A DNA stretch of 64,000 nucleotides, from assembly GCF_001019615.1 (NCBI RefSeq), contig NZ_JNBQ01000015.1, forward strand, positions 1-64,000. Direction: 5' to 3'. This stretch comes from Cellulosimicrobium funkei (GTDB taxonomy: Bacteria; Actinomycetota; Actinomycetes; Actinomycetales; Cellulomonadaceae). The notes under the pieces are model-generated. The model saw nothing but the letters and a program-made list of their open reading frames with translations. It was not told where the DNA came from and made no database searches. Both the position numbers and the translations under genes were made by a program. This document shows, piece by piece, positions 55,342 through 63,169 of this stretch; within the stretch, counting starts at the first letter, position 1; each line of letters starts with the position of its first letter.

Positions 55342-55347
55342 ACCCTA
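55342..55347 (-). promoter_or_regulatory. -10 box (TAGGGT) of the trp leader transcript
   Basis: TAGGGT is placed seven bases upstream of the leader GTG. No convincing -35 at 17-18 bp. Confidence 0.5.
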
Positions 55348-55496
55348 CCCCGGCGTGCGCGGTCGGGACACCGCCGGCAGGGACCACCGGCACCGGCCGA
55401 GGGACGATCGGCTCTCGCGCGCGCGAGGGCCCGGGAGATGGGATGGGACCAGGACGCCGGACGACGGCAGTGCCGGCGCGGACGGAAGGAGCCGTC

Positions 55497-56258
55497 ATGG
55501 TCAGCAACCACGTTCCCGGCCGGTTCGAGGGCCGCACCGCGATCGTCACCGGCGCGGGCGCCGGCATCGGGCGCGCGACGGTCGAGCGGCTGCTCGCGGA
55601 GGGCGCGCGCGTCGTCGCGACGGACGTCCGGGAGGACCGCCTGGAGAAGCTCGTCGCGGACGTCGGCACGGACGCCCTCGTGACGGTCGCGGGAGACGTG
55701 AGCGCGCAGACCACGGTCGACGCGGTGGTCGCCGCCGCGGACGGCCGGGTGGACGCGCTCGCCAACGTCGCCGGGATCATGGACGGCTTCCTGCCGAGCG
55801 CCGAGGTCGACGACTCGACCTGGGACCTCGTCCTGGCCGTCAACGTCACGGCCGTCATGCGGCTCACACGCGCGGTCCTGCCGCTCATGCTCGACGCCGG
55901 GAAGGGGTCGATCGTCAACGTCGGGTCCGAGGCGGGGTCGCGCGCGTCGGCCTCCGGCACCGCCTACGCGACGTCGAAGCACGCGATCGTCGGCTTCACG
56001 AAGAGCACGGCGTTCTTCTACACCCCGCGGGGCGTGCGGGCGAACGTCGTCGCGCCCGGCGCCGTCGCGACGAGCATCGAGGCGCCCTTCCGCTCGCAGC
56101 TCGCCGGCGAGCGGCTCGGCCCGGTCATGGCGACGACCGTCCCGCCCGCCGCGAGCGCCGACGAGCTCGCCGCGGCGATCACGTGGCTGCTCTCGGACGA
56201 CTCGGCCAACGTCTCCGGCGCCGTGCTGCACAGCGACGGCGGCTGGGCCGCCGTCTGA
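55497..56258 (+). CDS. SDR-family oxidoreductase (FabG-like)
   Basis: The 253-residue classical SDR has the cofactor motif TGAGAGIGRA near residue 19, an NVAGI segment, the catalytic serine in NVGSEAGSRA and YATSK with catalytic tyrosine and lysine. ATDVRE after the second strand suggests NAD preference. It reduces or oxidises an unknown alcohol/ketone. ATG at 55497 has GAAGGAG upstream. It is a single-gene unit ended by a strong hairpin and divergent from the trpB2 leader. Confidence 0.9.
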   Translation: MVSNHVPGRFEGRTAIVTGAGAGIGRATVERLLAEGARVVATDVREDRLEKLVADVGTDALVTVAGDVSAQTTVDAVVAAADGRVDALANVAGIMDGFLPSAEVDDSTWDLVLAVNVTAVMRLTRAVLPLMLDAGKGSIVNVGSEAGSRASASGTAYATSKHAIVGFTKSTAFFYTPRGVRANVVAPGAVATSIEAPFRSQLAGERLGPVMATTVPPAASADELAAAITWLLSDDSANVSGAVLHSDGGWAAV

Positions 56259-56303
56259 CCTCGGCGCGCCGACCTCGACGCGCCCGCCGCGCGGCACGGC
56301 GGA

Positions 56304-56335
56304 GCGGCCCCCGGACCGTCGGGTCCGGGGGCCGC
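56304..56335. terminator. Bidirectional terminator
   Basis: A perfect 13-bp stem GCGGCCCCCGGAC/GTCCGGGGGCCGC with a 6-nt loop lies between the convergent SDR and metallophosphoesterase genes. Confidence 0.8.
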
Positions 56336-56400
56336 CCTCATCTCCCGCAGCGCGTGCCGTGGCGAGCGCCGCGGAACGGCGTCACCGCGTCAGGAGCGGC

Positions 56401-59400
56401 TCAGCCGCACGCGAGCGCGTCGAACGCGACGTCGCTCGCGAACGCGCGGCCCGCGCCGCTCGCGGCCACGTGCGCGCTGCCCGCGGCGACCTGCGTCGAG
56501 CGGACCGCGAACGCCTGGTACGCCGACGCGCCGGGCTGCACGGCCGTGACCGTGCGCTCGCCGTACGGCGTGCTCAGCGTGACGTCGACCGGCACGGTGT
56601 CGGCGTTGGTCGCGCGGACCGCGACGTACGCCGCGCCCGTCATGCACTGGCTGCGCGCCGTCGTCGAGACGACGAGGCCGTCCTGGGCGGGGGCCGTCGT
56701 GAACGTGGTGACCGGCGACACGGCCGTGCCACCGCCCGCGCTCGTCGCCGTGACGACCCACGCGTGCAGGGCCCCGGCGTCGAGACCGTCCCAGGTCACG
56801 CGCGCGACCTCGCCCGACGGGACGGCGACGCTCCCGATCTCCTCGGCCGGGGCGTAGAGCGCCACGGCGTCCGTCACGAGGGTGGTCGTGCGGGTCGTGA
56901 GGTCGACCGGCACCGTGAAGTCGTCCTCGAGCCCGTTGTAGCGCTTGCGGTCGTCGTACTCCGTGGCGCCGAAGTTCTCGAGCCACGGCGAGTACGTGTC
57001 GACGACGAGCTCGGAACGGTCGACGTCGAACTGGAGCAGGCGCAGGTAGCTCGACCCGAGCCGCAGGCCCTGGTCGGGCGCGTAGCCGCCGATCTCGGTG
57101 AGGCCGGCCTCCTCCGCGGTGACCTCGTAGAACTGGTAGTCCGCGAGCAGCTCGACGACCCCGTTGCCCGGCGTGCCGACGTCGCGCTTCACGTTGATCC
57201 CCACGCCGTGCTCGTGGCCGGAGAGCACGAGGAAGACGTTCGGGTTCGGCTCGACGACCTTCGAGTACAGCAGCCGCCCGTCCGGCGTGGAGAAGGGGGC
57301 CCCACGGCCGTCGGGGTTGGTGCTCGGCGCGAGGTAGTCGTGCGCGAGGAGGATCGCGTTGCGGTCGGCGAACTGCTCCAGCACGCCGTCGGCCCAGGCG
57401 GCCTCCTCGTCGGTCACGCCGTAGGAGAGGTACACCGCGACGAAGTCCAGGCCGCCGGCCGTGAACAGGTCGTAGTGGTTCTGGTTGTCGCCCTCGCGCC
57501 ACGGGCCGCCGTAGGACGCGTCCTGCCACCCGGCCGACAGCGCCTCGTACCGGTCGGGGCCGTAGTACGCGTTGTAGAGCGCGCCGGGACCGTTGTCGGC
57601 GCCCGTGAGGTTGTCGTGGTTGCCCGCCAGGACGCCGTTGGGGATGCCCGCGTCGTCGAGCAGGCGCTGGGCGGACGACGAGAACTCGTACTCGCCGCGG
57701 ACCTGGGCCGCCATCGCGTCGTCGGCCGGCGTGCGCGTGTAGTTCTCGACGATGTCGCCCGTGTGCGCGACGTACTCGATGCCGCGCTCGTCGGCGTTGT
57801 CGACGACCCACTGCACGAGGTCGGTGTAGGTCTTCGCCCAGACCGCGCGCTCCTCGGCGGTCTCCTGCTCGACGGCCCCCTCGGACAGGTACTGCGTGTC
57901 CGTGAAGTGGACCATCGAGAAGTCGTACGCGTCGCGGTCCGCGAACGACGTCGGCTCCTCGGTGCCGACGCCGTCGTCGATGTCGTCGGCGAACGGGTCG
58001 GTGCCGGTGACGAGGACGTGCACCGTACCCTGCGTCGCGTGCCGCGCGGACAGCGTGGCCGTGAGGCTCGTCGGCCCCTCGACGGCACCGCGCGCGGAGA
58101 CGAGCGGCTCCCAGGCCGCGCCGTCCCAGACGTGGAGCGTCGCGAGGCGCTGCGGGTCGATCACGCCGTCCCACCGGACGGTCTGCCCGGCCACGTCGCC
58201 CTCCGCCGGGATCTCGAAGCGCTGGAACGCGACGTCGGCGGCGGGCGCCGCGTCGAGCGTCGCGCCGTCGCCCGGGACGAGCGCGTCGACGTCGGCCGGG
58301 CTCTCGCCCTCGACGTGCAGCACGTCCGTGGGCACCGCGGCGGTCTCGCCCTGCGCCGCGGCGACGGGCGCGCGCACGTCGGCGCGTGCGAACGTCGCCG
58401 TGACGTCGCCGCCGCCGGGGGCGCTCACGCGCGCCCCGAGCTCGACGGAGCCCTCGACCCCGGTCGTCCCGGTCGCAGGAGCGAGGTCGGTCGGGACGTC
58501 GGGGACCCCGAGGCTCGTGAAGGCGATCTCGTGCGTGCTCGCGTTGCCGAGCACGTCCGTCGCCGTGACGACGAGCGCGTGCGCCCCGGGCTCGAGGCCC
58601 GGGCCGACGAGCGCGCCCGCCTCGACGACCTCCCCGTCGAGCGTGACGGCCGGGCCCTCGAGCACGCCCGAGGCGTCCGTGAGCTCGACCGCGAGGCTGG
58701 TCGCCGTGGCGAGCTCCGCCCCGGCGGCCGGCGTGCTCGACGCGACGGCGGGGCCCGTGTTGTCCGTCGTGACCGTGCGCCGAGCCGTCGCACCCGCCTC
58801 GGTCGAGGAGGACAGGACGTGCTCGCCGTCGGCGAGGGCGACGGTGTCGAGCTCCGCACGCAGGCCCGGCGCGGGGGCGTCGGCGGCGGGGACGACATCG
58901 AACGTGAGGACGGCCTCGCGCGGCTTGGTCGCGCTCGATCCGCAGTCGCCGTCGCCGAGCGAGTACGACGACGCGACGTCGACCGGGGTCGCGGTGCCGT
59001 GGCTCGGCACGAGGCCGATGCCCGAGATCGCGAAGTCGTCCCGGTTGTCGCCGCACGCGGTCGGGTAGGTCCCGGTGACGAACCGGACGGTGTTGCGCCC
59101 TGCGGCCAGGTACGCGTTGGGCACGTCGACGCGCACGGTCTCGCTCACGTAGTCGCGGTCGACGAGGTCGATGCGCTGGCCGTTGACGAGCAGGTGGTTC
59201 GCGTAGCGGGCCTCGATCGAGTTCGAGCCCACGGTGAAGACGAACTGCGACGAGCCGGCGCCGAGGGTCGCGGTCGTCGTGAGGGGCGCGCCGTCGACCT
59301 CGATCCCCGTCGGGGCGTCGCCGCCGGCGGGCGGGATCGCGAGGACGGTCCGCGTGCCGTTCAGGAGCTCGCCGTCCGCCGGGGTCAGGGCCGGCGCGCC

Positions 59401-60207
59401 GGGCGCGGAGTTGTTCACGGTGACGCCGCTCGTCGCGGTCTGGCCCGACGCGGTCGTGGCCGTGAGGGTGTGCGCCCCGTTCTCGAGCGTCGTCGTGTCG
59501 AGCTCCGCCGCGAGGCCGGTCGTCGCGGCCGGGTCCTGGGCGACCGTGAACGTCAGGTCGGCCGTCAGGACGCGGGACGTGTTCGTCCCGCACGAGCCGT
59601 CGCCGAACTGGTAGGTGAAACGGTTGCCGGAGCCGTCGGCGACCTCGCCGAGCAGCTCGAGCGAGACCTCGGTGAGGTCGAAGTCGTCGTAGTTCGAGCC
59701 GCACGACGTGGGGACGGCGCCCACGACGAACCGCACCGCGTTCTCCCCCTGCACGAGCAGGTCGTTCGGCACGTCGAGCGCCACACGCTCGGAGACCATG
59801 TCGCGGTCGAGGTCGAGTCGCGTGCCGTTGACGAGCACGTAGCTGCCGTAGCGCTTCTCGATCGAGTTGCTGCCGACGTCGAACAGGAGACGCGACGTGG
59901 CGGGGGTCGCCGTGGCGCCCGCGAGCGGCCGGCCGTCGACGGCCAGCTCGCGGACCGGGTCGCCGGCCAGGACGGGCTGCGCGGTGACGATCACCGTGCC
60001 GTCCAGGTACGTCCCGGGGGTGGGGTGGAGCACCGGCGTCCCGCTCGGCTCCTCCGCCGTCGCGGCGGCGCGCTGCGTCGGCGCGCGGTCGGCGGCCACG
60101 GCAGCCGTCACGGGGAGCGCGGTCCCCACGGCGAGGCTCGCGCCGACCACGGCGGCGAGCCCTCGGCGTCTTCTCCGGGTGCGGGGCGTGTGCACAGGCG
60201 TGCGCAT
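56401..60207 (-). CDS. Large secreted metallophosphoesterase with duplicated N-terminal module
   Basis: The 1268-residue protein has an Arg-rich signal peptide (about 1-40). Residues about 60-450 contain two copies of a module sharing GSNSIE, LLVNG/VLVNG, DVPN, NAVRFV/NTVRFV, and P-TxCG followed by DDF. Ig-like regions follow (about 450-620). The calcineurin-like domain (about 745-1120) has HFTDTQY, HTGDIVENY, AGNHDN, LLAHDYL and SGHEHG. The first metal motif reads DTQ rather than DxH. C-terminal about 1120-1268 is Ig/FN3-like. It probably hydrolyses extracellular phosphoesters. The ATG at 60207 has AAAGGA upstream; the ATG-less extension beyond is not used. Confidence 0.9.
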   Translation of the reverse strand: MRTPVHTPRTRRRRRGLAAVVGASLAVGTALPVTAAVAADRAPTQRAAATAEEPSGTPVLHPTPGTYLDGTVIVTAQPVLAGDPVRELAVDGRPLAGATATPATSRLLFDVGSNSIEKRYGSYVLVNGTRLDLDRDMVSERVALDVPNDLLVQGENAVRFVVGAVPTSCGSNYDDFDLTEVSLELLGEVADGSGNRFTYQFGDGSCGTNTSRVLTADLTFTVAQDPAATTGLAAELDTTTLENGAHTLTATTASGQTATSGVTVNNSAPGAPALTPADGELLNGTRTVLAIPPAGGDAPTGIEVDGAPLTTTATLGAGSSQFVFTVGSNSIEARYANHLLVNGQRIDLVDRDYVSETVRVDVPNAYLAAGRNTVRFVTGTYPTACGDNRDDFAISGIGLVPSHGTATPVDVASSYSLGDGDCGSSATKPREAVLTFDVVPAADAPAPGLRAELDTVALADGEHVLSSSTEAGATARRTVTTDNTGPAVASSTPAAGAELATATSLAVELTDASGVLEGPAVTLDGEVVEAGALVGPGLEPGAHALVVTATDVLGNASTHEIAFTSLGVPDVPTDLAPATGTTGVEGSVELGARVSAPGGGDVTATFARADVRAPVAAAQGETAAVPTDVLHVEGESPADVDALVPGDGATLDAAPAADVAFQRFEIPAEGDVAGQTVRWDGVIDPQRLATLHVWDGAAWEPLVSARGAVEGPTSLTATLSARHATQGTVHVLVTGTDPFADDIDDGVGTEEPTSFADRDAYDFSMVHFTDTQYLSEGAVEQETAEERAVWAKTYTDLVQWVVDNADERGIEYVAHTGDIVENYTRTPADDAMAAQVRGEYEFSSSAQRLLDDAGIPNGVLAGNHDNLTGADNGPGALYNAYYGPDRYEALSAGWQDASYGGPWREGDNQNHYDLFTAGGLDFVAVYLSYGVTDEEAAWADGVLEQFADRNAILLAHDYLAPSTNPDGRGAPFSTPDGRLLYSKVVEPNPNVFLVLSGHEHGVGINVKRDVGTPGNGVVELLADYQFYEVTAEEAGLTEIGGYAPDQGLRLGSSYLRLLQFDVDRSELVVDTYSPWLENFGATEYDDRKRYNGLEDDFTVPVDLTTRTTTLVTDAVALYAPAEEIGSVAVPSGEVARVTWDGLDAGALHAWVVTATSAGGGTAVSPVTTFTTAPAQDGLVVSTTARSQCMTGAAYVAVRATNADTVPVDVTLSTPYGERTVTAVQPGASAYQAFAVRSTQVAAGSAHVAASGAGRAFASDVAFDALACG

Positions 60208-60441
60208 CGGTGTGTCCTTTCGTCGTCGACAGGCGAAGGCACGACCGGTCCGACGTCCGCGGCGGGCGCACCCGTACCGGACCATTCCGGGCACGGGTGA
60301 ACTCTCGGACGAGACGGGACGAACGCGGTCCGAACGACGGGAGACGGTCCGGTGCCCGACACGGTGACGGGGTGGACGACAGGACGCCCGGCGGAGGCGC
60401 GCGACGACGGCGGCACGGGCACGGCGGGTCCGGGACGACGC

Positions 60442-60470
60442 AGGCCGCCCACCCGGAGGGTGGACGGCCT
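60442..60470 (-). terminator. Terminator of tRNA-Lys copy 1
   Basis: AGGCCGTCCACCC pairs with GGGTGGGCGGCCT (one G-T wobble, 3-nt loop), 12 bp beyond the tRNA 3' end on the minus strand. The rest of the gap 60208-60441 shows no gene. Confidence 0.65.
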
Positions 60471-60482
60471 GGTCAGGAAGGG

Positions 60483-60555
<73 letters not shown>

Positions 60556-60646
60556 GCGAGAGGGAACACTACCAGCGGCCGCGGGTCGTCCTGCACGAGG
60601 AGTTCCGCTCCCGCCGCCGCCCCGGTCCCTCGACCGGCACGGCTCA

Positions 60647-60669
60647 GGCCGCCCGCCATGCGGACGGCC
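60647..60669 (-). terminator. Terminator of tRNA-Lys copy 2
   Basis: GGCCGTCCG pairs with CGGGCGGCC through nine positions with one wobble and a 5-nt loop. It is similar in form to the hairpin after copy 1. Confidence 0.5.
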
Positions 60670-60679
60670 CGATCGGTGG

Positions 60680-60755
<76 letters not shown>

Positions 60756-60871
60756 GCGAGAGAAAACACTAGCAGCCGGGGGCGCGCCGGGAAAATCCGT
60801 TCCGCCCGCTCCCGTGTGACGTCGGCGACAGCGCCCGGGCGCCCCGTCCGACGACGACCCCGCGGGACGGT

Positions 60872-61252
60872 TCAGAGGTACAGGCCGGTCGGGCCGTCCT
60901 CCTCGAGCTCCTGGGAGACCGCGTGCACGTCGCGCTCCCGCAGCAGCACGAGGTCCCGCCCCCCGAGCTCGACCTCCGCGCGGTCGTCCGGGTCGAACAG
61001 GACGCGGTCGCCCACCGCCACCTGGCGCACGTGCTCACCAGCGGCGACGACGACGGCCCACGCCAGACGCTTGGGGCCGACAGCCGTCGCGGGGATGACG
61101 AGGCCCGCCGAGCTCTGGCGCTCGCTCGCGTCGACCTCCGGGTCGACGAGGAGCCGGTCGTGCAGCATCCGGATCGGCAGGTCACGGGCCGCCGGCCGGG
61201 CCGAGGACGGGCGGGTCGAGGACGTAGAGGGGGCGGACGTCGTCTTGCTCAC
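60872..61252 (-). CDS. GroES-like co-chaperonin family protein
   Basis: The 126-residue protein has a Cpn10 fold: IRMLHDRLLVDPE, SSAGLVIPAT, AVVVAAGEHVRQVAVGDRVLFDP and LVLLRERDVHAV. It is longer than GroES (about 97 residues), with a Ser/Thr-rich N-terminal extension, and has no groEL beside it, so it is probably an accessory homologue. GTG at 61252 is preceded seven bases upstream by TAGCGT. Another in-frame GTG lies six bases earlier. No CIRCE element is visible here. Confidence 0.85.
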   Translation of the reverse strand: MSKTTSAPSTSSTRPSSARPAARDLPIRMLHDRLLVDPEVDASERQSSAGLVIPATAVGPKRLAWAVVVAAGEHVRQVAVGDRVLFDPDDRAEVELGGRDLVLLRERDVHAVSQELEEDGPTGLYL

Positions 61253-61326
61253 AGCCACAACGCTACCGGTGCCACGACACCTCACCTACGCTCGAACCCA
61301 CACCCTGGCCGGACCGAAGGAGATCC

Positions 61327-61803
61327 ATGTCCACGCGCCTCACCGTCGGCGACACCGCTCCCGACTTCACCCTGCCCGCCGCCGACGGCAGCACCGTCAC
61401 GCTCTCCGACCTGCGCGGCAAGCACGTCGTCGTCTACTTCTACCCGGCCGCCGGCACCCCCGGCTGCACGACCGAGGCGTGCGACTTCCGCGACAGCCTC
61501 GCCTCGCTCCAGGGCGCGGGGTACTCGGTCGTCGGCGTCTCCCCCGACCCCGTGGACAAGATCGCGGCGTTCGTCGAGGCCGAGCACCTCACGTTCCCGC
61601 TCGTCTCCGACGTCGACAAGGTGGTCCTCGAGGCCTACGGCGCGTGGGGCGAGAAGAAGCTCTACGGGAAGACGGTCGTGGGCGTCATCCGCTCGACGGT
61701 CGTCGTCGACCCGGAGGGCAAGGTCGAGCTCGCCCAGTACAACGTCAAGGCGACGGGCCACGTCGCCAAGCTGCGCCGCGACCTGGGCATCGACCCCAAG
61801 TAG
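61327..61803 (+). CDS. bcp: Thioredoxin-dependent thiol peroxidase (Bcp/PrxQ)
   Basis: The 158-residue peroxiredoxin has PAAGTPGCTTEACDFRD with the peroxidatic cysteine (about 47) and resolving cysteine five residues later, the atypical two-Cys PrxQ pattern. It reduces peroxides with thioredoxin. A trxA gene lies 0.85 kb downstream on the other strand. The ATG has GAAGGAG upstream, and TACGCT near 61290 is a likely -10 box. Confidence 0.96.
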   Translation: MSTRLTVGDTAPDFTLPAADGSTVTLSDLRGKHVVVYFYPAAGTPGCTTEACDFRDSLASLQGAGYSVVGVSPDPVDKIAAFVEAEHLTFPLVSDVDKVVLEAYGAWGEKKLYGKTVVGVIRSTVVVDPEGKVELAQYNVKATGHVAKLRRDLGIDPK

Positions 61804-61809
61804 TCGCCG

Positions 61810-61887
61810 CGGCGCGAGCGCTGCGTCCCCGCACGAGCGCGGCGTCCCCGGACGCATCGACCGACCGGGGACGCAGCGCTCGCGCCG
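61810..61887. terminator. 21-bp perfect inverted repeat between bcp and tRNA-Leu
   Basis: CGGCGCGAGCGCTGCGTCCCC (61810-61830) is matched perfectly by its complement at 61867-61887 with a 36-nt GC-rich spacer. It begins seven bases after the bcp stop and ends at the -10 box of tRNA-Leu, so it probably terminates bcp and insulates the tRNA. Confidence 0.7.
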
Positions 61888-61900
61888 TAGAATGACCCCC

Positions 61901-61984
61901 GCGCGCGAGTGGCGTAACTGGCAGCCGCGCCAGGTTTAGGTCCTGGTGTCCTCGGACGTGCGGGTTCGAGTCCCGCCTCGCGCA
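61901..61984 (+). tRNA. tRNA-Leu(TAG)
   Basis: 84-nt class II tRNA with a long variable arm. Acceptor arms GCGCGAG/CTCGCGC, discriminator A. The loop TTTAGGT gives anticodon TAG. CCA is not encoded. TAGAAT (61888-61893) is its -10 box. Confidence 0.96.
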
Positions 61985-62000
61985 CCGTCACGTGGTCGCG

Positions 62001-62378
62001 TCAGTTCCGGGCGCAGGCCATGAGCAGGTTGCCGTCGGGGTCCCGGAACTGCAGGAACGAGACGCTACCGATGTCCTGCACGTCCCCGACCACCTCGACG
62101 CCGAGGGTGTCGAGGTGCGCTCGCACGGCGACGAGGTCGTCGACCCACCAGAAGAACCGCGGCGGCCCGTCGGCCGTGAAGTCGGCGACCGTGCCGTCCA
62201 GTGCGAGGCCGACCTCTCCGAGTGCCGGGAGGTCGTGGATCGTCCCGTCGTGCGCCGTCCGCCCCTCGTCGGGCAGACCGAGCAGCGCGCGGTACCACGT
62301 GACCGCTGCGACCATGTCCCGGACGGGGACGAAGACCTGGCCGACGCGGTTGGTGAGAGGCGAGCCGTTCGTCGTCAT
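62001..62378 (-). CDS. VOC-family (glyoxalase-like) protein
   Basis: The 125-residue protein has the beta-alpha-beta-beta-beta repeats of the vicinal oxygen chelate fold: GQVFVPVRDMVAAVTWYRALLGLP at the start and VSFLQFRDPDGNLLMAC at the end. It may be a dioxygenase, isomerase or resistance protein. The metal-binding residues are not clear enough to decide. ATG is preceded six bases upstream by TAGGGT, a leaderless arrangement. Confidence 0.87.
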   Translation of the reverse strand: MTTNGSPLTNRVGQVFVPVRDMVAAVTWYRALLGLPDEGRTAHDGTIHDLPALGEVGLALDGTVADFTADGPPRFFWWVDDLVAVRAHLDTLGVEVVGDVQDIGSVSFLQFRDPDGNLLMACARN

Positions 62379-62463
62379 GCCCGCACCCTAGGACCCCGAG
62401 GCGCGCCGCGACAGCACCGCTTCGCAGACCGCCGAGGCCCTGCGACGGGGATTCACCCGGCCG

Positions 62464-62487
62464 ACAACTGGACGCTCGTCCAGTTGT
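62464..62487. promoter_or_regulatory. Orphan TetR-type palindrome
   Basis: ACAACTGGAC-GCTC-GTCCAGTTGT has perfect 10-bp arms and a 4-bp spacer, the size and form of a TetR-family operator. No regulator gene is adjacent. It lies just upstream of the TAGCCT box at 62493. Confidence 0.65.
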
Positions 62488-62492
62488 ACGGC

Positions 62493-62555
62493 TAGCCTGG
62501 GGTCAGAGCCGGTGCCCGCACCATTGCCCCCTGCCGGTGCGGGCACCGGCTTCTT
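62493..62555 (+). ncRNA. Candidate short transcript: -10 box followed by hairpin with T-rich tail
   Basis: TAGCCT (62493-62498) is followed seven bases later by a perfect 15-bp stem (62508-62522 with 62536-62550), a 13-nt loop and the tail TTCTT, the best intrinsic terminator in the window. No gene lies between, so a transcript of about 50 nt under the orphan operator is possible. Alternatively the hairpin only ends distant transcription. Confidence 0.4.
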
Positions 62556-62600
62556 CCGTCGAGGCGCATCCTGCGCGCGCACGACGGCCTCTGACCGAGA

Positions 62601-62640
62601 CGCGAACGGCCCGGCACCTCGAGGTGCCGGGCCGTTCGCG
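62601..62640. terminator. 40-bp perfect palindrome, terminator after trxA
   Basis: Two 20-base arms (CGCGAACGGCCCGGCACCTC and its complement) meet with no spacer, ending 15 bp before the trxA stop on the minus strand. It can fold on either strand. Confidence 0.75.
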
Positions 62641-62654
62641 TGCGCGCAGGCGGG

Positions 62655-63038
62655 TCAGGCGTCCTGCGCCGGGGTGCCGTCGTTCGCCGCGGCGATCTGG
62701 CGACGGACGTCCTCCATGTCGAGGCCCTTCACGGCGTCCACGACCTGCTTGAGCGCGGGAGCGGGGAGCGCGCCCGGCTGGGAGAAGACGAGGATGCCCT
62801 CGCGGAAGGCCATGAGCGTCGGGATCGACGTGATGTTCGCGGCGGCGGCCAGACCACGCTCCGCCTCGGTGTCGATCTTGCCGTGCACCACGTCCGGGTT
62901 CTCCTCCGACGACGCCTCGAACACGGGGGCGAACATCTTGCACGGTCCGCACCAGTCGGCCCAGAAGTCGACGAGGACGATGTCGTTCTCCGTGATCGTC
63001 TGCTCGAAGGTGGACTCGGTGAGCGTCTGCGTGGCCAT
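62655..63038 (-). CDS. trxA: Thioredoxin
   Basis: The 127-residue thioredoxin has the active site FWADWCGPCKMFAP (about residues 25-38) and the cis-proline in SIPTLMAF. The C-terminus is about 15 residues longer than in E. coli TrxA. ATG at 63038 follows AGGAGG. It reduces disulfides and could supply electrons to the Bcp peroxidase encoded 0.85 kb away. A 40-bp palindrome ends the transcript. Confidence 0.96.
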   Translation of the reverse strand: MATQTLTESTFEQTITENDIVLVDFWADWCGPCKMFAPVFEASSEENPDVVHGKIDTEAERGLAAAANITSIPTLMAFREGILVFSQPGALPAPALKQVVDAVKGLDMEDVRRQIAAANDGTPAQDA

Positions 63039-63169
63039 GGATGATCCTCCTGGGACGTGGGGGTGTCTGCCTCGTAGAGCAACGATCTTCGCCCACGTAT
63101 TCCCCTCGCGCCTCGACCGCGGCACGCGCCGGCCCCGCCCCGCGCCCGACCAGCCTCTACGCTGCCCCT

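Noticed and set aside
55186-55347. T-box leader before trpB2
   Set aside because: No T-box consensus or stem I architecture. The Trp-codon leader peptide explains the region better.
60208-60294. Start of the metallophosphoesterase 29 codons upstream
   Set aside because: The extension is Arg-rich and would mask the signal peptide. ATG 60207 has an AAAGGA ribosome-binding site and gives a normal signal sequence.
62493-62555. 6C small RNA of actinobacteria
   Set aside because: Only one hairpin with a C5 loop is present. 6C RNA has two hairpins with C-rich loops and other conserved sequence.
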